DNA from: Amia ocellicauda
Lineage: Eukaryota; Chordata; Actinopteri; Amiiformes; Amiidae
Assembly (NCBI RefSeq): GCF_036373705.1
Contig: NC_089856.1
Location: 1,043,501 to 1,107,500, forward strand
Direction of reading: 5' to 3'
Length of the DNA: 64,000 bases
In this document: piece after piece, positions 54,401 through 64,000 of the stretch
How the letters are laid out: each line of letters opens with the position of its first letter
How positions within the stretch are numbered: the stretch's first letter is position 1
Translations under genes and position numbers: made by a program
Notes under the pieces: generated by a model
What the model was told of the DNA's origin: nothing
What the model saw: only the letters and a program-made list of their open reading frames with translations
The model's database searches: none

Positions 54401-55134
54401 TGCTAATTAATCCTGCCCATAATTGGAGTCCAATGTAATCTGGAACACAGGGGCTACAGAAATTGTGCGGATTGTGCAATCCAGCCCAGCCCGGCTCTGT
54501 GACCTCTGTGATATTTAATATCTGAACATTTCTGTATTCAGGCATGGGCAGAAACAAGAGGGTTGCCATGGATTCCCCCCCACAAGTGCGCAGCAAAAAT
54601 CAACCGTCTGTTTACATTCACCCCCTCGTCCATTACTGAGCTTGTGGACTGAGTGGAAAACAAGAGAAGGTAATCCTTAATGGATAGAAAATTAAGAGGT
54701 ACGGTGAACCAGATCTCTCTCTCTGTCTCCCTCGCGTTCACAATTCTAATGAAAGCTTTCTTCTTTATTGGTCATCACACATTCTGCCCTGCACAGCACG
54801 CTGTTATAATGCAGAAAGAAAGATGAATACGCTCAGAAGATCACTCACCCCTCCTTGTGTTTCATGCCTCTCCGTCCCATTCCCCGTGGCCCCCGTCTCT
54901 GGAGCTGCATCACTGATGTGACTCTGTAGCTTCTTGCGTTGTGCTGTATGCGATTGTGCGGCGCCACTTTGGACTATAAAACTCTTGGACAGTGTAACTT
55001 ATGTATTTACTTATATCTGTGTACAGTTCCCTATACGTTTATAATGCAATTGTATTCCTGTATGCCCAGTCTCCTTGGAAAAAGGTGTAGGCCACAAACA
55101 AACTAATAATACGATCATTATACACACTACCTTC

Positions 55135-55135
<1 letters not shown>
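54401..55135. other. No gene recognised
   Basis: No exon or known repeat is recognised. Confidence 0.4.
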
Positions 55136-55165
<30 letters not shown>

Positions 55166-55310
55166 CTCTGTGTGGGTGTGTGTTTGTGTGTATATGTGTG
55201 TCTGTGTGTCTGTGTGTGCGTGAGTGTGAGTGTGTGTGTGTGTGTGTGTGTGCGTGAGTGTGAGTGTGTGTATATGTATGTGTGTGTGTGTATGTTTGTG
55301 TGTGCATGTG
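55136..55310. repeat. (GT)n array with TGTGAG variants
   Basis: Interrupted (GT)n, with CTGTGTGT and GAGTGTGA interruptions. Confidence 0.9.
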
Positions 55311-55410
55311 GTAAAGACAGGAAATTGATCTGATTGGCAGGTGATCCATCACTACATTGAGCAGCAGAGTGGGGACAGAGGGAAGGAACAGAGCTGCTCT
55401 CAGCATCATG

Positions 55411-55443
<33 letters not shown>
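55411..55443. repeat. (CT)n microsatellite
   Basis: About 16 CT units. Confidence 0.9.
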
Positions 55444-55446
<3 letters not shown>

Positions 55447-55858
55447 TCTGTGTCTGTGTTTCTCCCTCTTTCTTTTACTGTCTCTACTCTCTCCTTACTC
55501 GCTCTACACTTTCTCTGCACTCTTCTCTCTCTCTCTGTGGAGTATTTGTCTTGAGTGATTAAATGGTCTGTCTGTCATCTCTCCAGACCCCCCACCCAAG
55601 TCGCTCCTAACTAAAGGTTAACCACATACAATTGCATTACCCCCCGGACATCACTCCATGCTCTGATAAGGGCTCCTGCTCACAGATTGTGTTTGGGGGG
55701 CTTCAGTGTAAAGATCACTGCGGCCCCCAGGACACCTCGGCCAATGACAGGAAACAGCCCCCCCCAGCGCGTCTCCAGTGCCCTTCCAACTGGTCACCAC
55801 GGTAACAGGTGACACTTCTAAGGCATGTGTATTGTTTACCATGGTTTGTGCCAGAGAT

Positions 55859-58697
55859 TACTACACTACACTACACTACACTACACTACAGCACACTACA
55901 CTGCACTACACTACAGCACACTGCACTACACTACACTACAGCACACTGCACTACACTACACTACACTGCACTACACTGCACTACACTACACTGCACTACA
56001 CTGCACTACAGCACACTACAGCACACTGCACTACACTACACTACACTGCAATACACTACACTACACTGCACTACAGCACACTGCACTACACTACACTACA
56101 CTGCAATACACTACACTACACTGCACTACACTGCACTACAGCACACTGCACTACACTGCACTACACTGCACTACACTACACTACACTGCACTACACTGCA
56201 CTACAGCACACTGCACTACACTACACTACACTACAGCACACTACACTAAACTACACTACAGCACACTACACCGCACTGCACTACACTGCACTACAGCACA
56301 CTGCACTACACTACAGCACACTGCACTACACTACACTACACTACAGCACACTACACTGCACTGCACTAAACTACACTACAGCACACTACACCGCACTACA
56401 CTACACTACACTGCACTGCACTACACTGCACTACAGCACACTGCACTACACTACACTACACTACAGCACACTACACTGCACTGCACTGCACTGCACTAAA
56501 CTACACTACAGCACACTACACCGCACTACACTACACTGCACTGCACTACACTGCACTACAGCACACTGCACTACACTACACTACACTACAGCACACTACA
56601 CTGCACTGCACTGCACTAAACTACACTACAGCACACTACACCGCACTACACTACACTACACTGCACTGCACTACACTGCACTACAGCACACTGCACTACA
56701 CTACACTACACTGCAATACACTACACTACACTGCACTGCACTGAACTACACTGCACTGCACTACACTGCACTACACTACACTACACTGCACTGCAATACA
56801 CTACACTACACTACACTGCACTACAGCACACTGCACTACAGCACAGTGCACTACACTACACTACACTGCAATACACTACACTACACTGCACTACACTACA
56901 GCACACTGCACTACACTACACTACACTGCAATACACTACACTACACTGCACTACACTACACTACACTGTAATACACTACAGCACACTGCACTACACTACA
57001 CTACACTGCACTACACTACACTACACTGCAATACACTACAGCACACTGCACTACACTGCACTACAGCACACTGCACTACACTACACTACACTGCACTGCA
57101 CTACACTGCACTACAGCACACTGCACTACACTACACTACACTACAGCACACTACACTGCACTGCACTGCACTAAACTACACTACAGCAGACTACACCGCA
57201 CTACACTACACTGCACTGCACTGCACTAAACTACACTACACTACACTGCACTACACTACACTACACTACACTGCACTACACTGCACTACACTACACTACA
57301 GCACACTACACTGCACTGCACTGCACTAAACTACACTACAGCACACTACACCGCACTACACTGCACTGCACTACACTGCACTACAGCACACTACACTGCA
57401 CTGCACTGCACTAAACTACACTACAGCACACTACACCGCACTACACTACACTACACTACACTACACTACAGCACACTGCACTGCACTACACTGCACTACA
57501 CTGCAATACACTACAGCACACTGCACTACACTACACTGCACTACACTACACTACACTGCAATACACTACAGCACACTGCACTACACTGCACTACACTGCA
57601 CTACACTGCACTACACTGCACTACAGCACACTGCACTACACTACACTACACTACAGCACACTACACTGCACTACACTGCACTACACTACACTACACTACA
57701 CTACACTGCACTACACTGCACTACACTACACTACACTACAGCACACTACACTGCACTGCACTGCACTAAACTACACTACAGCACACTACACTGCACTGCA
57801 CTGCACTAAACTACACTACAGCAGACTACACCGCACTACACTACACTGCACTGCACTGCACTAAACTACACTACACTGCACTACACTGCACTACACTACA
57901 CTACACTACAGCACACTACACTGCACTGCACTACACTGCACTACAGCACACTGCACTACACTACACTACACTACAGCACACTACACTGCACTGCACTGCA
58001 CTAAACTACACTACAGCAGACTACACCACACTACACTACACTGCACTGCACTGCACTAAACTACACTACACTACACTGCACTACACTGCACTACACTACA
58101 CTACACTACAGCACACTACACTGCACTGCACTGCACTACACTGCACTACAGCACACTACACCGCACTACACTACACTACACTACACTACAGCACACTGCA
58201 CTGCACTACACTGCACTACACTACACTACAGCACACTGCACTGCACTACACTACACTACACTACAGCACACTACACCGCACTACACTACACTACACTGCA
58301 CTGCACTACACTACACTACAGCACACTGCACTGCACTACACTGCACTACACTACACTACAGCACACTACACCGCACTACACTACACTACACTACACTACA
58401 CTACACTACACTGCACTACACTGCACTACACTACACTACACTACAGCACACTGCACTGCACTGCACTGCACTACACTACACTACAGCACACTGCACTGCA
58501 CTACACTACACTACACTACAGCACACTACACCGCACTACACTACACTACACTGCACTGCACTACACTGCACTACAGCACACTGCACTACACTACACTACA
58601 CTACAGCACACTACACTACACTACACTACACTACACTACACTACACTGCACTACACTACACTACAGCACACTGCACTGCACTACACTGCACTACACT
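55859..58697. repeat. 2.8-kb pentamer satellite (CTACA / CTGCA / GCACA)n
   Basis: Nearly every 5-bp step reads CTACA, CTGCA or GCACA, with rare ATACA, CCGCA and CTAAA forms. Longer patterns recur, such as a CTGCACTGCACTAAACTACA-type block followed by CTACAGCACACTACACCGCA, many times between about 56240 and 58060. Because five is not a multiple of three and no stop codon arises, all three forward frames stay open; these are not genes. Confidence 0.97.
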
Positions 58698-58699
58698 CT

Positions 58700-59404
58700 C
58701 TTACACTGCGTTCTGTGCTGTCTTATCCTATGCAGGCCATGGTGGCGTGGGGCTGCAGTCCAGCGAGTGTGAATAGCGAGTCTGTGGCGGAGTGTGGTGT
58801 GAAGTCCGGGGCCCTGGGGTGTGAAGCCCTTCAGTGAGGGCGCTGTATAGCCCAGTCCGCTGTGCAATACCGCCTCGTTAGAGTGCATAGAGTCAATGTG
58901 TTCAGTAGTCCCCCGTGGCTGCACAGTGACACACAGGGGCTGTGTGTCGAACCCACATCGATTTGAGCAGAGACATGTGGCCCTGGTTTCCATGCTGCAT
59001 CTGTGCCTGTCTATGCCCTGCTCTCACTGTGCCACCCCCGGGGTCAGCCGCCCTCGTCAACTGTGAACAGGGTGTAGCTGAGTAGTGATCCCAATCAGCC
59101 CCCCACCCCCAGCCCTCAGAGACCAGAGTGGAGCCAGTCAATCGGCCGCTGTGGAAAGCAGAGAAGCACAAGGGTTGTCATTACAGAACTGAAATGGAAT
59201 TAATTTTTCTACTGCACCACGGGCGGGCTACTCCTTGTGTGCATTGAGTGCTGTGTCTCTATTCCTCAGGGTTGTGTATTGGACAGGAGAGCCGTGCAAG
59301 GTGACTGATTTATGTTAATGAGGTTTCTGTGTGAGTCTGTGTGTGTGTGTGCCTTGTGGTTTCTTAATCTGCAATCATTTCATATATTTTATTATTATAA
59401 TTAT
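58700..59404. other. No gene recognised
   Basis: Ordinary single-copy DNA with GC content near half. A short (GT)n at about 59334-59351. Confidence 0.4.
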
Positions 59405-59765
59405 TTTTTTCTTTGCAGACGCCCTTGTCCAGGGCGACTTACAAAATATAAGCGCAATACAAAGTGCAAAAATACAGTGCAGTACAAGGCATAACATTAC
59501 AAATTCCAATTCACATAATAGTGCAGTTCAAGGCATAATACATTTTACAAATTCCAATTTACACAATATATGAGGTCTTACTTCCTGGACTGTAGAAGAT
59601 GATGAGTGCAGACGATGTCAGGCCACAGTTAAGAGCCAGCTAAGGGAGCGTAGGGGAGATCAAAATACACAATATGAGTACTACTAATGCAAGGCAAGGT
59701 ATACCGTGTTTCACAGGAATACAGGAAAATATGTTTGCAATAGTTATATTTTTGTAAAAGGTGGA
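59405..59765 (-). mobile_element. L2-like LINE 3' region, reverse orientation
   Basis: Starts with GCAGACGCCCTTGTCCAGGG and CGACTTACA, the reverse complement of the tail at 2485-2515. Further in, the segment 59590-59660 is the reverse complement of 2290-2375 in outline (TTAACTGTG..ACAT..GTCTGCACT). Same family as the 2 kb fragment. Confidence 0.65.
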
Positions 59766-59874
59766 GATGATTTTTTAAATGGTTGGTATTTTTGTTTTAA
59801 ATATTAAGAGGACATTTCCAGAGTTGTCCCTATTTATTTATCTGAACGCCTTACGCCAAGTGTTCCCCTTTCTT

Positions 59875-61868
59875 TGTCTGTGTGTCTGTCTGTCTGTCCC
59901 TCTGTGTGTCTTTCTGTCTGTGTGTCCCTCTGTCTGTCTGTCTGTGTGTCCCTCTGTGTGTCTGTGTGTGTCTGTCGCTCTGTTTGTCTGTGTGTCTGTC
60001 CCTCTGTGTGTCTGTCTGTCTGTCTGTCTGTGTGTCCCTCTGTCTGTCTGTCTGTGTGTCCCTCTGTCTGTGTGTCTGTCCCTCTGTTTGTCTGTCCCTC
60101 TGTCTGTCTGTGTGTCTGTCCCTCTGTTTGTCTGTCCCTCTGTCTGTCTGTATGTCTGTCCCTCTGTGTGTCTGTCTCTCTGTTTGTCTGTGTGTCTGTC
60201 CCTCTGTCTGTCTGTGTCCCTCTGTCTGTGTGTCTGTCTGTGTGTCTGTCCCTCTGTGTGTCTGTCTGTGTCCCTCTGTCTGTGTGTCTGTCTGTGTGTC
60301 TGTCTGTCCCTCTGTTTGTCTGTATGTCCCTCTGTCCGTCTGTGTGTCTGTCTGTGTCCCTCTGTCTGTGTGTCTGTCCCTCTGTCTGTCTGTATGTCCG
60401 TCTGTCCCTCTGTCTGTCTGTGTGTCTGTCCCTCTGTGTGTCTGTCTGTGTCCCTCTGTCTGTGTGTCTGTCTGTGTGTCTGTCTGTCCCTCTGTTTGTC
60501 TGTATGTCCCTCTGTCCGTCTGTGTGTCTGTCTGTGTCCCTCTGTCTGTGTGTCTGTCCCTCTGTCTGTCTGTATGTCCGTCTGTCCCTCTGTCTGTCTG
60601 TGTGTCTGTCCCTCTGTGTGTCTGTCTGTGTCCCTCTGTCTGTGTGTCTGTCTGTGTCCCTCTGTCTGTGTGTCTGTCTGTGTGTCTGTCTCTCTGTTTG
60701 TCTGTGTGTCTGTCCCTCTGTCTGTCTGTATGTCCTTCTGTCCCTCTGTGTGTCTGTCTGTGTCCCTCTGTCTGTGTGTCTGTGTGTGTCTGTCGCTCTG
60801 TTTGTCTGTGTGTCTGTCCCTCTGTGTGTCTGTCTGTCTGTGTGTCCCTCTGTCTGTGTGTCTGTCCCTCTGTTTGTCTGTCCCTCTGTCTGTCTGTGTG
60901 TCTGTCCCTCTGTTTGTCTGTCCCTCTGTCTGTCTGTATGTCTGTCCCTCTGTGTGTCTGTCTCTCTGTTTGTCTGTGTGTCTGTCCCTCTGTCTGTCTG
61001 TGTCCCTCTGTCTGTGTGTCTGTCTGTGTGTCTGTCCCTCTGTGTGTCTGTCTGTGTCCCTCTGTCTGTGTGTCTGTCTGTGTGTCTGTCTGTCCCTCTG
61101 TTTGTCTGTATGTCCCTCTGTCCGTCTGTGTGTCTGTCTGTGTCCCTCTGTCTGTGTGTCTGTCCCTCTGTCTGTCTGTATGTCCGTCTGTCCCTCTGTC
61201 TGTCTGTGTGTCTGTCCCTCTGTGTGTCTGTCTGTGTCCCTCTGTCTGTGTGTCTGTCTGTGTGTCTGTCTCTCTGTTTGTCTGTGTGTCTGTCCCTCTG
61301 TCTGTCTGTATGTCCTTCTGTCCCTCTGTGTGTCTGTCTGTGTCCCTCTGTCTGTGTGTCTGTGTGTGTCTGTCGCTCTGTTTGTCTGTGTGTCTGTCCC
61401 TCTGTGTGTCTGTCTGTCTGTGTGTCCCTCTGTCTGTGTGTCTGTCCCTCTGTTTGTCTGTCCCTCTGTCTGTCTGTGTGTCTGTCCCTCTGTTTGTCTG
61501 TCCCTCTGTCTGTCTGTATGTCTGTCCCTCTGTGTGTCTGTCTCTCTGTTTGTCTGTGTGTCTGTCCCTCTGTCTGTCTGTGTCCCTCTGTCTGTGTGTC
61601 TGTCTGTGTGTCTGTCCCTCTGTGTGTCTGTCTGTGTCCCTCTGTCTGTGTGTCTGTCTGTGTGTCTGTCTGTGTGTCTGTCTGTCCCTCTGTTTGTCTG
61701 TATGTCCCTCTGTCCGTCTGTGTGTCTGTCTGTGTCCCTCTGTCTGTGTGTCTGTCGCTCTGTCTGTCTGTGTGTCTGTCCCTCTGTCTGTATGTCAGTC
61801 TGTGTGTCTGTCCCTCTGTCAGTCTGTGTGTCTGTCCCTCTGTCTGTCTGTGTGTCTGACTGTCTGTC
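59875..61868. repeat. 2-kb tetramer array (TGTC / TGTG / CCTC) with higher-order repeats
   Basis: Built from 4-bp steps of TGTC with TGTG, CCTC, TTTG and TATG variants. Two longer periods are visible: 180 bp (60301-60360 matches 60481-60540) and 580 bp (60801-60860 matches 61381-61440), both multiples of four. Frames of about 700 codons on both strands are artefacts. Confidence 0.97.
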
Positions 61869-61869
61869 C

Positions 61870-61961
61870 CTCGTCGTCGCTCTGTGGCGCCGGGTCCCTT
61901 TAAGGAGGCGTGGCTTGCGGGTCGACGCGGCGATCCCGGCAGTGCCGTGAAGGTCACAGAC
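61870..61961 (+). promoter_or_regulatory. pet100: pet100 core promoter and 5' untranslated region
   Basis: Only about 92 bp of non-repetitive, CpG-rich sequence separates the tetramer array from the pet100 ATG. It contains GGCGCC, a CCTTTAAGG palindrome near 61895 and AAGGTCA at 61950-61956, a nuclear-receptor half-site of the kind often found near mitochondrial genes. Transcription start unknown. Confidence 0.5.
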
Positions 61962-64000
61962 ATGGGAGTCCGGCTGGAAATCTTCCGGGTGAGATCTTTT
62001 AAAATATAATGCGAAAATAAACTAATAAAGACCAACGGCAGCAGGACACAGAGCCGCGCTTATTGCGGTGCATTGAATCCAGATCCGAGACAGCGCGGCG
62101 GCGGCGCGGTCCTGCCCGGGCAGAGCTGTGCGCTGCGGGCACCCGTGTGCGTCAGTCCCGTGACAGACCGGAGCGGCTGAGCCCCGTCGGCCGTGTTTCG
62201 GTTCGGGTCTGTGGGTGTTAATATGACGCTGTTTTCCGCGGTGTCCTCTGCCCGGTCTCTCTCTCTGAACCCCTCCTGTTGATTTGTTTAGATGATGCTG
62301 TACCTGTCCTTCCCGGTGACAATGTTCTGGATCTCCAACCAGGCCGAATATTTCGAGGAATACGTGGTGAAGAGAAAGGCGAGTTGCTCGGGTTGTTTTT
62401 CTTGTGTGTTAAACTATAAATGAAGATGAATCCTGGATGTGATTCTTTAGGAAAAGGAGTTTAGACTCAAGAGTGCTGGGGGTCTGGAACAACCTGCCAC
62501 CGTCTGACACACTGGCTGACTGACACACTGACTGACTGACTGTCTGTCTGACACACTGACTGACTGTCTGACTGACTGTCTGTCTGACACACTGACTGTC
62601 TGTCTGACACACTGACTGTCTGACTGACTGTCTATCTGACACACTGACTGACTGACTGTCTGTCTGACACACTGTCTGACACACTGACTGTCTGACTGAC
62701 TGTCTATCTGACACACTGACTGACACACTGACTGACTGACTGACTGTCTGTCTGACACACTGACTGTCTGACTGACTGTCTATCTGACACACTGTCTGAC
62801 ACACTGACTGACTGACTGACTGTCTGTCTGACACACTGACTGACTGACTGTCTGTCTGACACACTGACTGACACACTGACTGTCTGACTGACTGTCTGTC
62901 TGACACACTGACTGACACACTGACTGACTGACTGACTGTCTGTCTGACACACTGACTGACTGACTGACTGTCTGTCTGACACACTGACTGACACACTGAC
63001 TGACTGTCTGTCTGACACACTGACTGACTGACTGACTGTCTGACTGACTGTCTGTCTGACACACTGACTGTCTGACTGACTGTCTGTCTGACACACTGAC
63101 TTCAGAAGTCGTTTGACCACGGTGTCCTGCCGGCTCATGTCCGAGAGCGGCTCATCCTGTCCTCCAGTCTGCTGAGACTCGGGTGAATCTGCTCGTGTCT
63201 CTAGTGCAGTGATGTTGGCTCTGCTGATTGAAATGTGTTGCCTGTTGTGAGCTGACCGCGCTGTAACTCTGTCTCTGCAGAGGGAGCTGTACCCCCCCGA
63301 TGAGAAGCTGCAGGTGAGTGTCTGCCCGTGCTGAAACTGGGGGCCGTCCTCGTCATTGCTGCCTTCGCCTCTGCCAGGCCCAGCCTCGCACTGTTGTGCC
63401 TCTGGAGCTGGGGGGGGCAGTTGTGTGCTGACAGGAATTGTAATTGTCATATTTATGCCAGGGTTACAAAGTGGCTGTGTGTGGAGCGTGCTCTCCCTCT
63501 CCCTCTCTCTCTCTCTCCATCTCCCACAGATTTAATATATATATATATATGTATTATTGGCATGACTTTATTTCATCAGTGTCGCCAAAGCGTTTACAAA
63601 CACAATCAGGCACATCAGAGACAGTAATAGCAAATAACAAATGCGCACACACACTCTCATTGCATACCCCCCTTCCCTAACACACACACACACAGCCTCC
63701 CACGTTACAAGAAATCGATGGGCTCATTCTCCAGGCATCCGAGCTCTGTCACCCGAGGGGGGGGGCGCAGCCATTGAGCGCTGACAGCGACTGGTGGCTC
63801 TCTGAAGGGCCGGACCGAAGGGGCCGATCATTACTCCACCATGAGAGAACGCAACAAAATAAAGACCGCAGTGTGCTCTTTGGAAAAGAAAAGAGAAAGG
63901 AGAGAGAGAGAGTCAATAAAGTCATGTCATGCACCTTGAGTTGAAATTGAATTGAGAGAGAGACGTTCTGATGTCTTTGTGTCTCTTGTCCTGTCGCAGA
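61962..64000 (+). CDS. pet100: PET100 cytochrome c oxidase assembly factor, partial
   Basis: Small inner-membrane mitochondrial protein needed for complex IV assembly. Exons seen: 61962-61988 (M-G-V-R-L-E-I-F-R), 62292-62378, 63281-63313; the acceptor CAG at 63997-63999 opens exon 4 at base 64000. All introns are phase 0. Residues 10-27 form the single membrane segment (M-M-L-Y-L-S-F-P-V-T-M-F-W-I-S-N-Q-A), which also acts as the import signal in this family; K-R-K-R-E-L-Y-P-P is the conserved segment after it. The 49 residues here match the first two thirds of the human 73-residue protein. Intron 2 has a GC donor (AAG then GCGAGT). The rest lies outside the window. Confidence 0.92.
62507..63102. 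repeat. (TGAC)n array in pet100 intron 2
   Basis: Units of CTGA and CTGT alternate with ACACACTG at irregular multiples of four. It follows a short LINE-like stretch (GGGGGTCTGGAACAACCTGC at about 62479). Same composition as 43535-43905. Confidence 0.95.
63530..63960. repeat. (TA)n and retroelement-like ends in pet100 intron 3
   Basis: A short (AT)n at 63536-63551 is followed by TTATTGGCATGACTTTATTT. The reverse of a similar phrase (AAAGTCATGTCATGCACCTT, GAGTTGAAATTGAATTGAG) lies at 63918-63957. Related to the repeat at 16095. Confidence 0.5.

Noticed and set aside
55778-56971. Open frames rich in His-Tyr-Thr-Thr-Leu
   Set aside because: Artefact of the pentamer satellite, open in all three frames.
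59779-62035. Open frames of about 660-730 codons on both strands, Cys/Val/Ser-rich or Thr/Asp/Arg-rich
   Set aside because: They follow from the TGTC tetramer array: a 4-bp repeat gives a 12-bp coding cycle without stops. No domain, start context or splicing support.

Overview
The window is vertebrate nuclear DNA. Genes are split by GT-AG introns, CpG-rich promoters are present, and (CA)n, (CT)n and tetranucleotide microsatellites are dense. The protein sequences and repeats (Tc1-like transposons, L1-Tx1 and L2-like LINEs) point to a ray-finned fish. A non-teleost such as gar or bowfin is possible, but this is only an impression from repeat style. I reconstructed exons by hand from splice sites and frame phase.

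Layout. 1-17 kb has no coding exon I can support. It holds repeats and two CpG-rich blocks (about 3.4-3.95 kb and 14.1-15.4 kb), each with a good minus-strand splice donor, so they may be 5' non-coding exons of a gene running left (brd4 is a guess from the mammalian order). 16.9-27.0 kb is akap8l on the minus strand: 13 coding exons join in one open frame of 674 codons. It shares a CpG promoter (26.2-27.4 kb) with a plus-strand gene similar to CARF, the calcium-responsive transcription factor (27.98-30.0 kb, 496 aa). 34.2-37.2 kb is a four-exon secreted protein of the c-type lysozyme/alpha-lactalbumin family. It keeps all eight cysteines, the intron positions and the calcium loop, has lost catalytic Glu35, and carries about 320 extra residues in exon 2, including a Ser-Glu-Asp repeat of about 175 residues. 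This is the most unusual gene here. 38.5-40.95 kb is the kisspeptin receptor kiss1r on the minus strand, five exons, with a one-base frame break in a G10 run before the first membrane segment. 61.96 kb to the right edge is pet100, a cytochrome c oxidase assembly factor; its fourth exon begins at the last base.

Between the genes lie mobile elements. There is a Tc1-type transposon with an intact but internally duplicated transposase (44.8-46.2 kb), a deleted Tc1 copy (48.9-49.7 kb), an IS630-like remnant (32.6-33.7 kb), and a second IS630-like copy (50.0-54.4 kb) with an L1-Tx1 LINE nested inside. There are three fold-back elements and fragments of L2-like and CR1-like LINEs. Large tandem arrays occupy 55.86-58.70 kb (pentamer) and 59.88-61.87 kb (TGTC tetramer with 580-bp and 180-bp higher-order periods). 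The second ends about 95 bp before the pet100 start codon.

The genes do not form a pathway. AKAP8L, KISS1R and PET100 all lie on human 19p13, so the window looks like part of that ancestral linkage block. The candidates for new biology are the lysozyme-family protein with the acidic domain and, secondarily, the transposon structures.
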